Shown: one piece after another, positions 45,968 through 55,338 of the stretch | Layout of the letters: each line of letters starts with the position of its first letter | Position numbering within the stretch: the first letter of the stretch is position 1 | Assembly: GCA_963756025.1 (NCBI GenBank) | Contig: CAVWMF010000009.1 | Coordinates: 124,001-188,000 of the forward strand | Direction of reading: 5' to 3' | DNA: 64,000 nucleotides | DNA from: Bog-473 sp963756025 | GTDB lineage: Bacteria > Actinomycetota > Acidimicrobiia > Acidimicrobiales > RAAP-2 | Position numbers and translations under genes: made by a program | The notes under the pieces: generated by a model | What the model saw: the letters and a program-made list of their open reading frames with translations, nothing else | Told to the model about the DNA's origin: nothing | Databases searched by the model: none

Positions 45968-48425
45968 CGCTGCGCCACCGGAGGTCCGCACACCGCTCGA
46001 GGGTCTGCGCGTCGTCGACCTGTCGGAGGGCGTCGCCGGGGGATATTGCACGAAGGCGTTGGCCGACGGTGGTGCCGAGGTGATCAAGGTCGAACCGCCC
46101 GAGGGGGATGCGCTGCGCCACTGGGCCATCGGTGCCGACCTCGAACCTGGTATCGATGGCCCGTTGTTCGAATTCCTGGCCTGCTCAAAACGCAGTGTGG
46201 TGGCCGATCCCGGGGAGAGCGCAGACCGGGAGCTGGTGACGGCGCTGCTGAAGGGGGCCGACATCATTGTGTGGACACGTGGTTCCCGTTTGGCCCAGCT
46301 TCTCGAGTTCGCCCCCCGGGAGCTGCAGCGCCTGGCCCCACGGGCCATTGTCGTCGCCATCACGCCCTTCGGCCTCGAGGGACCGTGGGCAGAGGCACCG
46401 TCGAGCGATCTGACCCTGCAGGCATGGGCGGGGTCCGTCTTCAGCCGTGGCTCGCCCGATCGCCCACCGGTGCAGATCGGCGGAAGGCCGGCCGAATGGT
46501 TGGGCGGCCTCTTCGCCGCGGTCGGTGCGCTCACCTCGTGGCAACGCACCGTCCGCACGGGGGTGGGCGAGCTGCTCGACGTGTCGATTCTCGAGTCGAT
46601 CGTGCTGACGGGACAGATGTACGGTTCGACCAAGCAGTCAACGGTCCCTCCCGGAGCCACGCGGGGCCCCGAACGCGAACCGGGCCGCTCGGTGATGATC
46701 CCCTCCGTCGAGCATGCCAGTGACGACTGGGTCGGCTTCATGGTGGCGACAGCCACCATGTGGGAGTCCTTCTGCGTCATGGTGGAGCATCCCGAATGGA
46801 TCGAGGATCAGCGCCTTTACGCGTATGCCGGCCGTGCCCTCCGGCGGCCCGAGCTCGAGGCGGCGATCCGGGGATGGGTCGAGAAGCGCACGGCGGCCGA
46901 GGTCTTGGAGATGGCCGACCTCCTGCGTGTCCCCGCCGCTCCGATGGGCAACGGTGAGAGCATCACGGGGCTGGACCACTTCGTGGAACGACATTTCTAC
47001 CTCCCGCACCCACGGAGCGGATTGCTGCAACCCGACGTGTCCTACACGCTCGGTGGCAGTGCCGAGCGCCGGTACCCCTCGGTGTCACCGGCACTCGGGG
47101 CCCACAACCTGGCGGAGGAGGCGCACCGGGGGCCGCGGCGCCCCGTCGGCCTCGCGCCGACGACACCGGAGCGGCTGCCCCTCGAAGGCGTGCGCGTGGC
47201 CGACTTCACGGCCTTCTGGGCGGGCCCTATCGTCGGGCACTTGCTCGCCATGATGGGAGCAGACGTGATCCACGTCGAGTCGGTGAAGCGACCTGACGGC
47301 ATTCGCGGCCACACGGTGGTGACGACGTCGGACGATCTGTGGTGGGAATGGACGCCGCAGTTCCATGGGCCGAACACCAACAAGCGCGACATCACCCTCG
47401 ACATGGCCACCGAGGACGGGCGGCGCCTGGCCCGCCGGCTCATCTCCGAGTGTGACGTCATGCTCGAGAACTACGCGCCCCGGGTCATGGATCAATGGGG
47501 CCTCGGTTGGGCGGAGGTTCGCCAGCTGCGGCCCGATCTGATCTTTGTCCGCATGCCGGCTTTCGGGCTGAGCGGTCCGTGGCGAAACCGCACGGGCTAT
47601 GCACAGAACATGGAACAGGTCTCCGGTATGGCGTGGATGACCGGGTTCCCCGACGGGCCGCCCCATGTCCCGAACGGGATCTGCGATCCCCTGGCCGGTA
47701 CCCATGCCACGTTGGGCCTCCTTCTCGCCCTCGAACACCGGCGCAAGACCGGCGAGGGCATGTTGGTAGAGGTCCCGATGGTGGGGGGCGCGGTCAACGT
47801 GGCGGCCGAGCAGGTACTCGAGTTTCAAGCCTTCGGCCACCTCATGCAACGTGACGGGAATCGGGGCCCCGGCGCGGCGCCGCAGAACGTCTATCGCTGC
47901 GCCGACGTGGTCGGCGACGGAAAGCCCGACGACTGGGTTGCCATCGCCGTCGAGACGGACGAGCAGTGGGTCGGTCTGTGCCGCGCCCTCGGAAGGGTCG
48001 ACGTGCCTTCCGCATGGGACACCCGGGACGGTCGTCGTGCCGCGCAAGACGACATCGACGCGTGGATCGGTGCCTGGTGCCGTGACCTCCCCGCCGACGC
48101 CGTGGTGGAACGACTCTGGCCGGCTGGCGTCCCGGTGGCCCCGGTGCTGGCACCGGCGCAGGTGCAGCACGTCCCGCAGCTCAAGGCGCGCCAGTTTCTC
48201 GAGACGGTCACCCATCCTGTGGCCGGGGATCAGATCCACTACGGTTACCCCGTTCGTTTCGGATCGGGTCCGGAACGCTTCCATCGGCGCCCTCCTCCGA
48301 CACTCGGCCAGCACAACCGCGAGGTGCTCGTCGATCTGCTCGGCGTTGAGCCCGACGAATACGAACGGCTGTTGGCTGCCGATGTGATCGGTACCAGGCT
48401 GCTCGGTGAGCACCGCACCCGATGA
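45939..48425 (+). CDS. Tandem CaiB/BaiF (family III) CoA-transferase fusion
   Basis: An 828-residue chain with two CaiB/BaiF domains. The first (about 15-390) opens GLRVVDLSEGVAGGYCTKAL; the second (about 410-828) opens GVRVADFTAFWAGPIVGHLL. At the catalytic DxxxG position the second domain keeps Asp (NGICDPLAGTHATLG), whereas the first has Glu (GRPAEWLGGLF), so only the C-terminal half is expected to carry full chemistry. This repeats the one-dead, one-live pattern of the fusion at 22440. The ATG overlaps the shortened amidohydrolase by 29 bases. Confidence 0.85.
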   Translation: MPGTSTTSTSAAPPEVRTPLEGLRVVDLSEGVAGGYCTKALADGGAEVIKVEPPEGDALRHWAIGADLEPGIDGPLFEFLACSKRSVVADPGESADRELVTALLKGADIIVWTRGSRLAQLLEFAPRELQRLAPRAIVVAITPFGLEGPWAEAPSSDLTLQAWAGSVFSRGSPDRPPVQIGGRPAEWLGGLFAAVGALTSWQRTVRTGVGELLDVSILESIVLTGQMYGSTKQSTVPPGATRGPEREPGRSVMIPSVEHASDDWVGFMVATATMWESFCVMVEHPEWIEDQRLYAYAGRALRRPELEAAIRGWVEKRTAAEVLEMADLLRVPAAPMGNGESITGLDHFVERHFYLPHPRSGLLQPDVSYTLGGSAERRYPSVSPALGAHNLAEEAHRGPRRPVGLAPTTPERLPLEGVRVADFTAFWAGPIVGHLLAMMGADVIHVESVKRPDGIRGHTVVTTSDDLWWEWTPQFHGPNTNKRDITLDMATEDGRRLARRLISECDVMLENYAPRVMDQWGLGWAEVRQLRPDLIFVRMPAFGLSGPWRNRTGYAQNMEQVSGMAWMTGFPDGPPHVPNGICDPLAGTHATLGLLLALEHRRKTGEGMLVEVPMVGGAVNVAAEQVLEFQAFGHLMQRDGNRGPGAAPQNVYRCADVVGDGKPDDWVAIAVETDEQWVGLCRALGRVDVPSAWDTRDGRRAAQDDIDAWIGAWCRDLPADAVVERLWPAGVPVAPVLAPAQVQHVPQLKARQFLETVTHPVAGDQIHYGYPVRFGSGPERFHRRPPPTLGQHNREVLVDLLGVEPDEYERLLAADVIGTRLLGEHRTR

Positions 48426-48470
48426 TCGCACCAAGTCGGTCACGAGCCACGCATAAAGGGGACAATTGTT

Positions 48471-49328
48471 ATGAGTTATCTCGACGACCGGGCTGATCTG
48501 AAGGGCCGTGTGGCCGTCATCGTGGGTGGCGGGGGAGGGCTCGGCCGGGCCTGCGCGATCGACCTCTCCGGGGCGGGGATGCGAGTCGCCATCTGTGATC
48601 GCGACAGTGCGGCACTCGGCGAGGCCTCGGCGCTCATCGCCGAGGCAGGCGGTGAGGTGATGACGGGCGAGCTGGACGCCCGCGACGCCGACGCGCTCAC
48701 CGCCTTCTTCACCGACGTCGATGCCCACTACGGCGCAACGTGCGACGTGCTGGTCAACGTCGTCGGGGGCACGTTCCGCCAACCGTTCGAGGAGTCGAAT
48801 CCCCGCGGCTGGGACGCGCTGATCAAGACGAACTTCACCTGGCTGCTCCATTCGACCCAGCTTGCGGTGGCGCGCATGCAGACGGCAGGGGGCAGCATCA
48901 TCAACATCACCTCGATCGAAGCACACCGGGCGGCTCCGGGTTATGCGGTGTACGCCGCGATGAAGGCGGGCGTGACCAGCCTCACCCGTACGCTGGCCGT
49001 CGAACTGGCGCCCAAAGGAATTCGCGTCAACACGATCGCCCCCGATTACATCGTGACGCCCGGGTTGGCGTCCTTGACGGAGGGTGTGAGCGAGGACGTG
49101 GTCAGCCTCCAGCACCGCATCGGCACCCCGATGGGTCGGGTCGGCCAGTTGGAGGACGCCGGGGGCTGCGCGTTGTTCCTGGCGTCCAATCTGTCGTCGT
49201 TCGTGACGGGGACCACGCTGCACCCGGACGGAGGGGCGATCGCCTCGTCCGGGTGGTTCAACTGGCCGGACGTCGGGTATTCGAATCAACCGCCGCATCA
49301 CATCGTCGAGTATCTGCTGGAACGCTGA
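48471..49328 (+). CDS. Short-chain dehydrogenase/reductase
   Basis: A 285-residue classical SDR: cofactor loop VGGGGGLGRAC (about 17-27), VNVVGGTF in place of NNAG, catalytic Ser in NITSIEAH and Tyr-Lys in YAAMKAG (Tyr about 163). The Gly-rich loop lacks the usual T of TGxxxGxG (VGG) yet keeps the spacing. The chain ends GYSNQPPHHIVEYLLER, a longer tail than usual. AAAGGGG precedes the ATG. It is the first SDR of a rightward catabolic run and lies 45 bases after the CoA-transferase fusion. Confidence 0.82.
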   Translation: MSYLDDRADLKGRVAVIVGGGGGLGRACAIDLSGAGMRVAICDRDSAALGEASALIAEAGGEVMTGELDARDADALTAFFTDVDAHYGATCDVLVNVVGGTFRQPFEESNPRGWDALIKTNFTWLLHSTQLAVARMQTAGGSIINITSIEAHRAAPGYAVYAAMKAGVTSLTRTLAVELAPKGIRVNTIAPDYIVTPGLASLTEGVSEDVVSLQHRIGTPMGRVGQLEDAGGCALFLASNLSSFVTGTTLHPDGGAIASSGWFNWPDVGYSNQPPHHIVEYLLER

Positions 49329-49338
49329 CGGGGGGGTC

Positions 49339-49857
49339 GTGGCACGAGAGATCAAGGGTCGAGAGTGGATCGAGATCGGTGCGTCCCGGGAAGAGGTCTA
49401 TGCCCTCCGCCTCGATTGCTACAACCTGCCCCGGCTGAATCCGGCCGTACGCAACGTCGTCCGCGTCGACGGGGGCGCAGGTCCCCCGGCGGCGGGGAGT
49501 ACCTTTCACTGTGAGGTCGATCTCGCATGGGGCCAATGCGTTGCCGCGGTGCATATCAGTGAAGCCGTGGTTCCCACGCTCATCGTGTTGGACATGGAGG
49601 CTGTGCTCCGTTCGAGGAGGGATGATCCTGCGTTCCGGGTGCGCTCCCGCGAAGTGGCGAGGTTCTCGGTCTTGCCGAACGGTTGCACCCGCGTCGACGT
49701 CGAACTGACGCTCTTCCCGGCCGATAGCGTTCCGGAGGGCGAGTTGGCGGTCATGGAGGCGAACGCCGGCGCCCCCATCAATCGCGAACTCACTGCAATG
49801 AAGCTGGCCCTTGAGAAGCGGCCGGAGAAAAGGGAGGAACGAAATGTCGAGGCTTGA
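49339..49857 (+). CDS. SRPBCC-fold (polyketide cyclase-like) protein
   Basis: A 172-residue START/Bet v1-like protein starting at GTG 49339. The pattern REIKGREWIEIGASREEVYALRLDCYNLPRLNP (first strand, then the helix that closes the pocket) and FRVRSREVARFSVLPNGCTRVDVELTLF fit polyketide cyclase/dehydrase and aromatase-like proteins that bind hydrophobic ligands. It ends inside the start of the following SDR gene (overlap of 14 bases). Its function is likely substrate binding or cyclisation; not certain. Confidence 0.7.
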   Translation: MAREIKGREWIEIGASREEVYALRLDCYNLPRLNPAVRNVVRVDGGAGPPAAGSTFHCEVDLAWGQCVAAVHISEAVVPTLIVLDMEAVLRSRRDDPAFRVRSREVARFSVLPNGCTRVDVELTLFPADSVPEGELAVMEANAGAPINRELTAMKLALEKRPEKREERNVEA

Positions 49858-50668
49858 GGGAAAGGTTGCTTTCGTCACGGGGGGCGCCCGCGGGCAGGGC
49901 CGCTCGCATGCCGTGAGGCTCGCCGCAGAGGGCGCGGACATCATTCTGGTCGACATCTGCACCAATATCCCCACCAATCGCTATGACCTCGCCACACCCG
50001 ATGACCTCGCCGAAACCGTACGACTCGTCGAGGACCACGACCGCCGCGCCATCGCGGCGCAGGCGGACGTGCGTGACTATGCCCGGCTGAAGGAGGTGTT
50101 GGCCGGCGCGGTCGCCGAGCTCGGTCGCCTCGACATCGTGTTGGCGAATGCGGGCATCGCCCCGATGAGCGAGGACGAGGACGACGAGATCGCCGGGGCC
50201 GTGTTCCAATCGGTTATCGACGTGAATCTTGTCGGAGTCTGGAATACCTGCCGTGTCTCGATTCCCCACATCGTCGCCGGAGGTCGTGGAGGCGCCATGG
50301 TGCTCACCAGCTCGACCGCCGGCATCCGGGGGATCGCCAGTGGATCGAGTGGCTCCATCGGCTATTCGGCGGCCAAGCACGGCGTGGTGGGCATCATGCG
50401 GTCACTGGCCAACGCCTTCGCCCCCGAGAGCATCCGGGTCAACACGATTCATCCGACCGGGGTCAATACGCCGATGGTCGTCAATCCGGTCATGCAGGCC
50501 TGGCTCGAGAACAAGCCCGAGCGCGGCTCGGCCATGAGCAACCCGATGCCGATCGAGTTGCTCGAAGCCGAGGACATCAGCAACGCGGTTGCGTTCCTGG
50601 TGTCCGATGAAGCGAAGTACATCACCGGCGTCATGCTCCCCGTGGATGCGGGCTTCTGCAATCAGTAG
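49844..50668 (+). CDS. Mycofactocin-type short-chain dehydrogenase (first)
   Basis: A 274-residue SDR. The cofactor loop GGARGQGRSHAVRLA (residues 13-27) and the insertion around DICTNIPTNRYDLATPDDLAET match the mycofactocin-coupled SDR group, which holds tightly bound NAD and passes electrons to the redox peptide mycofactocin. The catalytic Ser and Tyr-Lys are in TSSTAGI and YSAAKHG. GGGAGG precedes ATG 49844, which overlaps the SRPBCC gene end. The mycofactocin genes themselves are not in this window. Substrate likely an alcohol. Confidence 0.82.
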   Translation: MSRLEGKVAFVTGGARGQGRSHAVRLAAEGADIILVDICTNIPTNRYDLATPDDLAETVRLVEDHDRRAIAAQADVRDYARLKEVLAGAVAELGRLDIVLANAGIAPMSEDEDDEIAGAVFQSVIDVNLVGVWNTCRVSIPHIVAGGRGGAMVLTSSTAGIRGIASGSSGSIGYSAAKHGVVGIMRSLANAFAPESIRVNTIHPTGVNTPMVVNPVMQAWLENKPERGSAMSNPMPIELLEAEDISNAVAFLVSDEAKYITGVMLPVDAGFCNQ

Positions 50669-50972
50669 CCCGCCAAAGGCTGGCGGGATCACTCTGGGAG
50701 CGAACACCGTATGCTCGGATCCTTTTGCATTCCTCCGGTGTGGGCGTAATCTTCTCCCGGATAGACGGGGACGAGGAAGGGGTGGGAACCGAGGGGGCTC
50801 TTTGGCCACGATCGTGGCGGCAGTGAGGTCGGGGTGAGCCGCGCGACTCACCTGCGCGTCAGCGGGGCGCCGCTGCGAGGCCTTCTATGGCGAGCAAAGA
50901 GCGTGGCGACAGTAGCAATCAGCCCTGACCCGGTAGGGCTGCGGGTTCGGGACACCGACAGAGAGGATCACC
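50669..50972. other. Intergenic stretch within the catabolic run
   Basis: About 304 bases separate the SDR from the VOC-family gene, and no plausible protein frame or strong hairpin is seen. The A/T-rich region near 50730-50770 may contain a promoter, though clear -35/-10 boxes are not evident. It suggests that the run is at least two transcription units. Confidence 0.35.
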
Positions 50973-51440
50973 ATGGCCAACCGCATCGAGGGAGCACAAA
51001 CGGTTTTCAATCACGTAGGAATCTGCGTGACGGATCTGGAGCGATCCAGGAAATTCTACGAGGAGGTCCTGCAGTTCCGTTTCTGGTGGGAGCTCGAGGC
51101 CCCCGAAGAAGGGACGAGCCAACTGCTGCAGATCCCCGAGCCGGTCGGCCTGAAGGCCGTTTACCTGCTGCGGGACGGGTTGGTGCTGGAGCTTCTCTAC
51201 TACAGCGGGGCCACCGCCAAGCCGTTCCGGACCCGCGTCATGAACGAGCCGGGGCTCACACATCTCTCACTCTCGGTGGGTGACATCCCGACCCTGCTCG
51301 AGAAGGTGGTTCCCCACGGTGGGCAGATCATCGAGGAGACCGATATGAAGGCGGCGATCATCATCCGCGACCCCGATGGGCAACTGATCGAACTGACGTC
51401 GGCGGACTGGCTGGACGCCCTGCCCCCACTGCCGGCGTGA
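50973..51440 (+). CDS. VOC-superfamily (glyoxalase/dioxygenase fold) protein
   Basis: A 155-residue single-unit vicinal-oxygen-chelate protein with two beta-alpha-beta modules. Metal ligands line up as His 14 (FNHVGI), Glu 73 (LVLELLYY), His 97 (LTHLSLSV) and Glu 140 (QLIEL), all in usual places. Such enzymes include glyoxalases, extradiol dioxygenases and methylmalonyl-CoA epimerase-like isomerases. The ATG is preceded by AGAGGA. It lies between two mycofactocin-type SDR genes. Confidence 0.8.
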   Translation: MANRIEGAQTVFNHVGICVTDLERSRKFYEEVLQFRFWWELEAPEEGTSQLLQIPEPVGLKAVYLLRDGLVLELLYYSGATAKPFRTRVMNEPGLTHLSLSVGDIPTLLEKVVPHGGQIIEETDMKAAIIIRDPDGQLIELTSADWLDALPPLPA

Positions 51441-51551
51441 GCGGATCGTGACGGTCATCCCCAGCGTGCTCCCCCGGTCCGGAGGGGCCAGAATGCTCTT
51501 CGTCGGGGCGGCCGATGTTCGATCGGCTGCCGCGCGTCGAAAGGGGGCTGC

Positions 51552-52385
51552 GTGAGGGGACGTGTCGAGGGGAAAGTTGCGTTCGTGACGGGTGCGGCGC
51601 GGGGGCAGGGACGCAGTCACGCGGTCAGATTGGCCGAAGAGGGCGCCGACATCGTGGCGGTGGACATCTGTGCCCAGGTCGACTCGGTCACCTCCTACGA
51701 GATGGCCACCGCGGACGACCTCAGGGAGACGGTCGCTCTGGTCGAAGCCCTCGATCGTCGCATCATTGCGGCCACGGCAGACGTGCGGGATTTTGCGCAC
51801 CTTTCGCACGTCCTGGACGGGGCGGTGGCCGAGCTGGGGCATCTCGACATCGTCTGTGCCAACGCCGGCATCTACTCCACGGGTCGCATGGTGGACCTCT
51901 CCGAGCAGACGTGGCAGGACATGATCGACATCAACCTGACTGGCGTGTGGCATACCTGCAAGGCGGCGATCCCCCATCTCATCGCGGCCGGTGGCGGGTC
52001 GATGATTCTGACCAGCTCCGCCGTCGGCCTCAAGGCCTCTCAGAATGTCGGGCACTACGGCGCGGCGAAACATGCCGTCGTGGGACTCATGCGGACGCTG
52101 GCCCTGGAATTGGCCGGGGACATGATCCGGGTCAACAGTGTCCACCCGACGGGCGTGGACACGCCGATGATCATGAACGACTCGCTCTACCGACAGATGA
52201 GGCCGGACGCCGCCCATCCAACCCGGGAGGATGTGATCCCGGTCATGTCGTCGATGAACGCCCTGCCCGTTCCGTGGGTCGAGCCGATCGACATTTCAAA
52301 TGCAGTGCTGTTCTTGGCCTCCGACGAAGCCCGCTACGTCACGGGCGTCACGTTCCCGGTGGATGCGGGACTGACCATCAAGTAG
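51552..52385 (+). CDS. Mycofactocin-type short-chain dehydrogenase (second)
   Basis: A 277-residue SDR with GAARGQGRSHAVRLAEEG (about 14-31), DICAQVDSVTSYEMATADDL (the group insertion), NAGIYSTG, SSAVGLK and YGAAKHAV with catalytic Tyr-Lys. It shares the domain pattern of the SDR at 49844 and the same end (VTFPVDAGLTIK). Starts at GTG 51552. Two such enzymes in one cluster suggest successive alcohol oxidations, with reducing power passed to mycofactocin. Confidence 0.82.
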   Translation: MRGRVEGKVAFVTGAARGQGRSHAVRLAEEGADIVAVDICAQVDSVTSYEMATADDLRETVALVEALDRRIIAATADVRDFAHLSHVLDGAVAELGHLDIVCANAGIYSTGRMVDLSEQTWQDMIDINLTGVWHTCKAAIPHLIAAGGGSMILTSSAVGLKASQNVGHYGAAKHAVVGLMRTLALELAGDMIRVNSVHPTGVDTPMIMNDSLYRQMRPDAAHPTREDVIPVMSSMNALPVPWVEPIDISNAVLFLASDEARYVTGVTFPVDAGLTIK

Positions 52386-52483
52386 CACGGATGGGCGTGG
52401 CCGACCCCGGGGCCGGAACAGTCCCCGTCGACGAAAGGCGGGGGGAACATCGAGCGTGCAAGGACCGAAGAAAGGGAGCCGAG

Positions 52484-52807
52484 ATGGCGGAGTCTGAACG
52501 GAAGTTGGGTGGCATCGCGACACGCGTCCTCTTGGAGAACGATCGAGTGAAGATCTGGGAGATGGATCTGGCGCCGGGCGAGGAGTCCGACATCCACGAG
52601 CACACGATGGACTACATCCTCGTCGTGCTCGAGGGCGACAAGATCGCCGGCGTCCCGCAAGAGGACTCGGCGGGCCTCTACAACGAGTACGTCGAAGTGG
52701 ATGTCAGCCCGGGGGAGTACTTCTGGATCGAAAAGGGCGGGATCGAGACGGCCCGCAACATCGGGAAGAAGCGCTATCGGGAGATCGCCATCGAGTTGAA
52801 GGGCTAG
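52484..52807 (+). CDS. Small cupin-domain protein
   Basis: A 107-residue single-cupin protein. The first metal motif appears as IHEHTMDYILVVLEGDK (the HxH at about 39-41), and the second conserved region includes YFWIEKGGIETARNIGK. AAAGGGAG precedes ATG 52484. Proteins of this size are often isomerases, dioxygenase-like or regulators. It lies between SDR and acyl-CoA synthetase genes and ends 3 bases before the next start. Confidence 0.7.
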   Translation: MAESERKLGGIATRVLLENDRVKIWEMDLAPGEESDIHEHTMDYILVVLEGDKIAGVPQEDSAGLYNEYVEVDVSPGEYFWIEKGGIETARNIGKKRYREIAIELKG

Positions 52808-52810
52808 CCC

Positions 52811-54289
52811 GTGCAGCGGCTGTTGGTCGGTGAAATTATCGATGCGGCCGCGGCGCGCACCCCGGGAGCCGTCGCCGTCGCCCACGACGGTCGGGAGCTG
52901 ACCTATGCCCAGGTCGCCCGCGCCGCTGACCACCTGGCCGCGTTGCTCTCCGAGAGGGGGATCGGCCGGGGCGATCGGATCGTCTGGTGGGGATACAACA
53001 CGGTTGACGCCGTGCCGCTGTTCTTTGCGACTGCCCACATCGGGGCGGTCCTCGTCCCCCTGAACCCGAGTTTCGGGCACGACGAGGCGCAGCCGCTGTT
53101 CGAGTTGGCCGATGCCGCGCTGGTCATCTCTGACGATCGGCATCCGGGGGACATCACCATCGCCGAACTGCTGGCGCAGCGTCCCCTGCGTCCCCAGCGT
53201 TCTTCCGGGCGAGGGGAGGTCGACGAGGAAGACGCACACATGATCTTCTTCACCAGCGGAACGACCGGACGCTCGAAGGGCGTCGTCCTGTCACACAGGA
53301 CCGAGGTCATACGTTCCCTCCTGGGTGGTGTGTCGACATGGCCCAGGGGCGCCACCATCTGCATGTTCCCGCAGTTCCATATGGCCGGCTGGGCGTCGAC
53401 CCTCGAAGCGTGGGTGTCGAGCGAGACTGTTGTCTACGTCGACGGAGGGAACACCGAGCAGATCCTGAGCGCGGTGGATCACTATCGGGGTCACCGCCTC
53501 TACTGCATCCCCGCCGTGTGGCGACGTGTCCTGGACATGGATCGCAGCGCGTGGGACCTGTCCTGCATCGGCCAGGCGGACACGGGGACGTCGGCCACGA
53601 CGCCGGCCTTGCTCGCCGAGATCCGTGCGACGTTCCCGTGGACCACGACGACGATCACCTATGGGTCGACCGAGGCGGGCCTGGTCGCCCGCATGGGGCC
53701 CGAGGATGTCTTGCGCAAGCACGGTTCGGTCGGTCCCCCCGGTCCCACGGTGCGCGTCCGACTGGACGAGGGCGAGCTGGCTGTGCGGAGCGGCCACTTG
53801 GCGAGCGGCTACTTCCGCAATCCCGAAGCCACTGCTGAAGCCTTTCGCGGCGGCTGGTTCTACACCGGCGAGTTGGCCGAGCAGGACGACGAGGGCTTCT
53901 TGTACATCGTGGGGAGGACCAAGGAGATGATCCGTACCGGAGGGGAATGGGTCGCCCCGGTGGAGGTGGACGCTGTCCTGCAGGGTCATCCCTCCATTCT
54001 CGACGTCGCAGTGGCCGGTGTCCCCGACGAGCATTGGGGCGAAGTGGTGACGGCGTTCGTGGTCGTCCAACCGGGTCAGACCGTGGCGGTGGAGGACGTG
54101 CGCCAGTTCTGCGACGGAAAGCTCACCGCCTACAAGCATCCGCGACGGGTGATCCTGATCGACCGCGTGCCGCGTACGGGGACAACCGGTCAGATCCAGC
54201 GGCGGGCGCTGACCGCCATGGCGGTGGAGCAGGCGGAAACCGGTACGCCGGGGGCGGGAGACGAAGTGCGGGGGGCTCCCCGTGGGTGA
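52811..54289 (+). CDS. Acyl-CoA synthetase (AMP-forming)
   Basis: A 492-residue adenylate-forming ligase starting at GTG 52811. The phosphate-binding loop is TSGTTGRSKG (148-157), the adenine motif is TYGSTEAGL, and the GWFYTGELAEQD and GRTKEMIRTGG segments lead to the C-terminal domain. The A10 motif reads TTGQIQRRAL, with Gln where the catalytic lysine (TGK) usually is; the same substitution occurs in the ligase at 55339. Activity may be altered. It overlaps the following D-2-hydroxyacid dehydrogenase by 8 bases. Confidence 0.85.
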   Translation: MQRLLVGEIIDAAAARTPGAVAVAHDGRELTYAQVARAADHLAALLSERGIGRGDRIVWWGYNTVDAVPLFFATAHIGAVLVPLNPSFGHDEAQPLFELADAALVISDDRHPGDITIAELLAQRPLRPQRSSGRGEVDEEDAHMIFFTSGTTGRSKGVVLSHRTEVIRSLLGGVSTWPRGATICMFPQFHMAGWASTLEAWVSSETVVYVDGGNTEQILSAVDHYRGHRLYCIPAVWRRVLDMDRSAWDLSCIGQADTGTSATTPALLAEIRATFPWTTTTITYGSTEAGLVARMGPEDVLRKHGSVGPPGPTVRVRLDEGELAVRSGHLASGYFRNPEATAEAFRGGWFYTGELAEQDDEGFLYIVGRTKEMIRTGGEWVAPVEVDAVLQGHPSILDVAVAGVPDEHWGEVVTAFVVVQPGQTVAVEDVRQFCDGKLTAYKHPRRVILIDRVPRTGTTGQIQRRALTAMAVEQAETGTPGAGDEVRGAPRG

Positions 54290-55316
54290 CGGGAAGGCGG
54301 TGGACCCCGTCCAGGTCGTGGTGGCCACGGCCCTGATCCCCGAACCGGTCGTGGAGCGCCTGCGGGGGGTGGTGGGGGACGGGGTGACCGTGTCGTACGT
54401 TCCGGTCCCCTGGAGCGATACGTTCGCGCCGAGTGCGATTGCCCCGGAGTGGGTGGAACCCCTGGCCCGGGCCCATGTGCTGGTCGGGTTTCCGCAACAG
54501 ATCGGCGGACTCGTGGAGGCCGCCCCCGCCCTGCGTTGGGTCCAGTATTACGGCGCGGGCTACGAAGGAGCGCCGCTCGACGAGCTACGGGCCGCCGGCA
54601 TCGGGTTGGTCTCGGCCGCCGGTGCCGGAGCCGACGGCGTCGCCGAGTTCGCGATCATGGCCATGTTGAGCTTGGCCAGGCGCGCCCCGGAACGCTTTGC
54701 CGCACAAGAGCAGCGGCAATGGGAGCGCTTTGTGAGCAGCGAGGTCTCGGGCCGCCGCCTCACCGTCATGGGGGCGGGGGAGATCGGAACCCGCCTGTGC
54801 CGGATTGCGGCTGCGCTCGGGCTCTATGTCACGTGCGTGCGCAGACGCCCCGAGCTGGGCTGTCCAACGGGCGCCGACCGTGTGGTGGGCGCCCGGGACA
54901 TCCGGCGCGTGTTCGGCGACACGGACATCCTCATCCTCGCGGCGGCACTGAACGACGACACGAAGCCGCTGAGTACCGAGGAACTCGCAGCGCTCACGCC
55001 TGGGGCCCTCCTGGTCAATGTCGGACGGGGGGGCCTGATCGACCACGATGCCCTCCTCACCGCACTCGAAGCGGGAGCGCTCGGCGGGGTTTGGTTGGAT
55101 GTGTTGCCGGTGGAACCCCTTCCGGGGTCCCACCCCCTCTGGGGCGCCCCGCGTACGGTCATCTCCTCACACGACGCCACGGCCACGCTCAGTTATCCGT
55201 GGAATGTGGCGAGAATGACGGCGCGGCATGTCGGGCAATGGCTCGAGGGAGGCAATCCCGCCCATACCGTTCTCCCTCTCGGCCCTCCACCCGGTGCGCC
55301 GAGCGCCGCGTCGTGA
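54282..55316 (+). CDS. D-isomer-specific 2-hydroxyacid dehydrogenase
   Basis: A 344-residue NAD(P)-dependent dehydrogenase. The cofactor loop is GAGEIGTRL (164-172). The substrate-binding arginine is in VGRGGLID (Arg 249), the acid is in LPVEPLPG (Glu 278) and the catalytic histidine in SSHDATAT (His 297), so the three-residue catalytic set is complete. It reduces a 2-oxoacid to a D-2-hydroxyacid or the reverse. It overlaps the acyl-CoA synthetase and converges with a leftward ligase. Confidence 0.85.
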   Translation: MGDGKAVDPVQVVVATALIPEPVVERLRGVVGDGVTVSYVPVPWSDTFAPSAIAPEWVEPLARAHVLVGFPQQIGGLVEAAPALRWVQYYGAGYEGAPLDELRAAGIGLVSAAGAGADGVAEFAIMAMLSLARRAPERFAAQEQRQWERFVSSEVSGRRLTVMGAGEIGTRLCRIAAALGLYVTCVRRRPELGCPTGADRVVGARDIRRVFGDTDILILAAALNDDTKPLSTEELAALTPGALLVNVGRGGLIDHDALLTALEAGALGGVWLDVLPVEPLPGSHPLWGAPRTVISSHDATATLSYPWNVARMTARHVGQWLEGGNPAHTVLPLGPPPGAPSAAS

Positions 55317-55338
55317 GGCTCGGTGGGCGACGGGAGCG

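Noticed and set aside
47085..49355. A 756-codon open frame on the minus strand across the CoA-transferase fusion and SDR genes.
   Set aside because: It lies antisense to two genes with clear family motifs, and its product is Arg/His/Pro-rich without any domain pattern, as expected for antisense frames in G+C-rich DNA.
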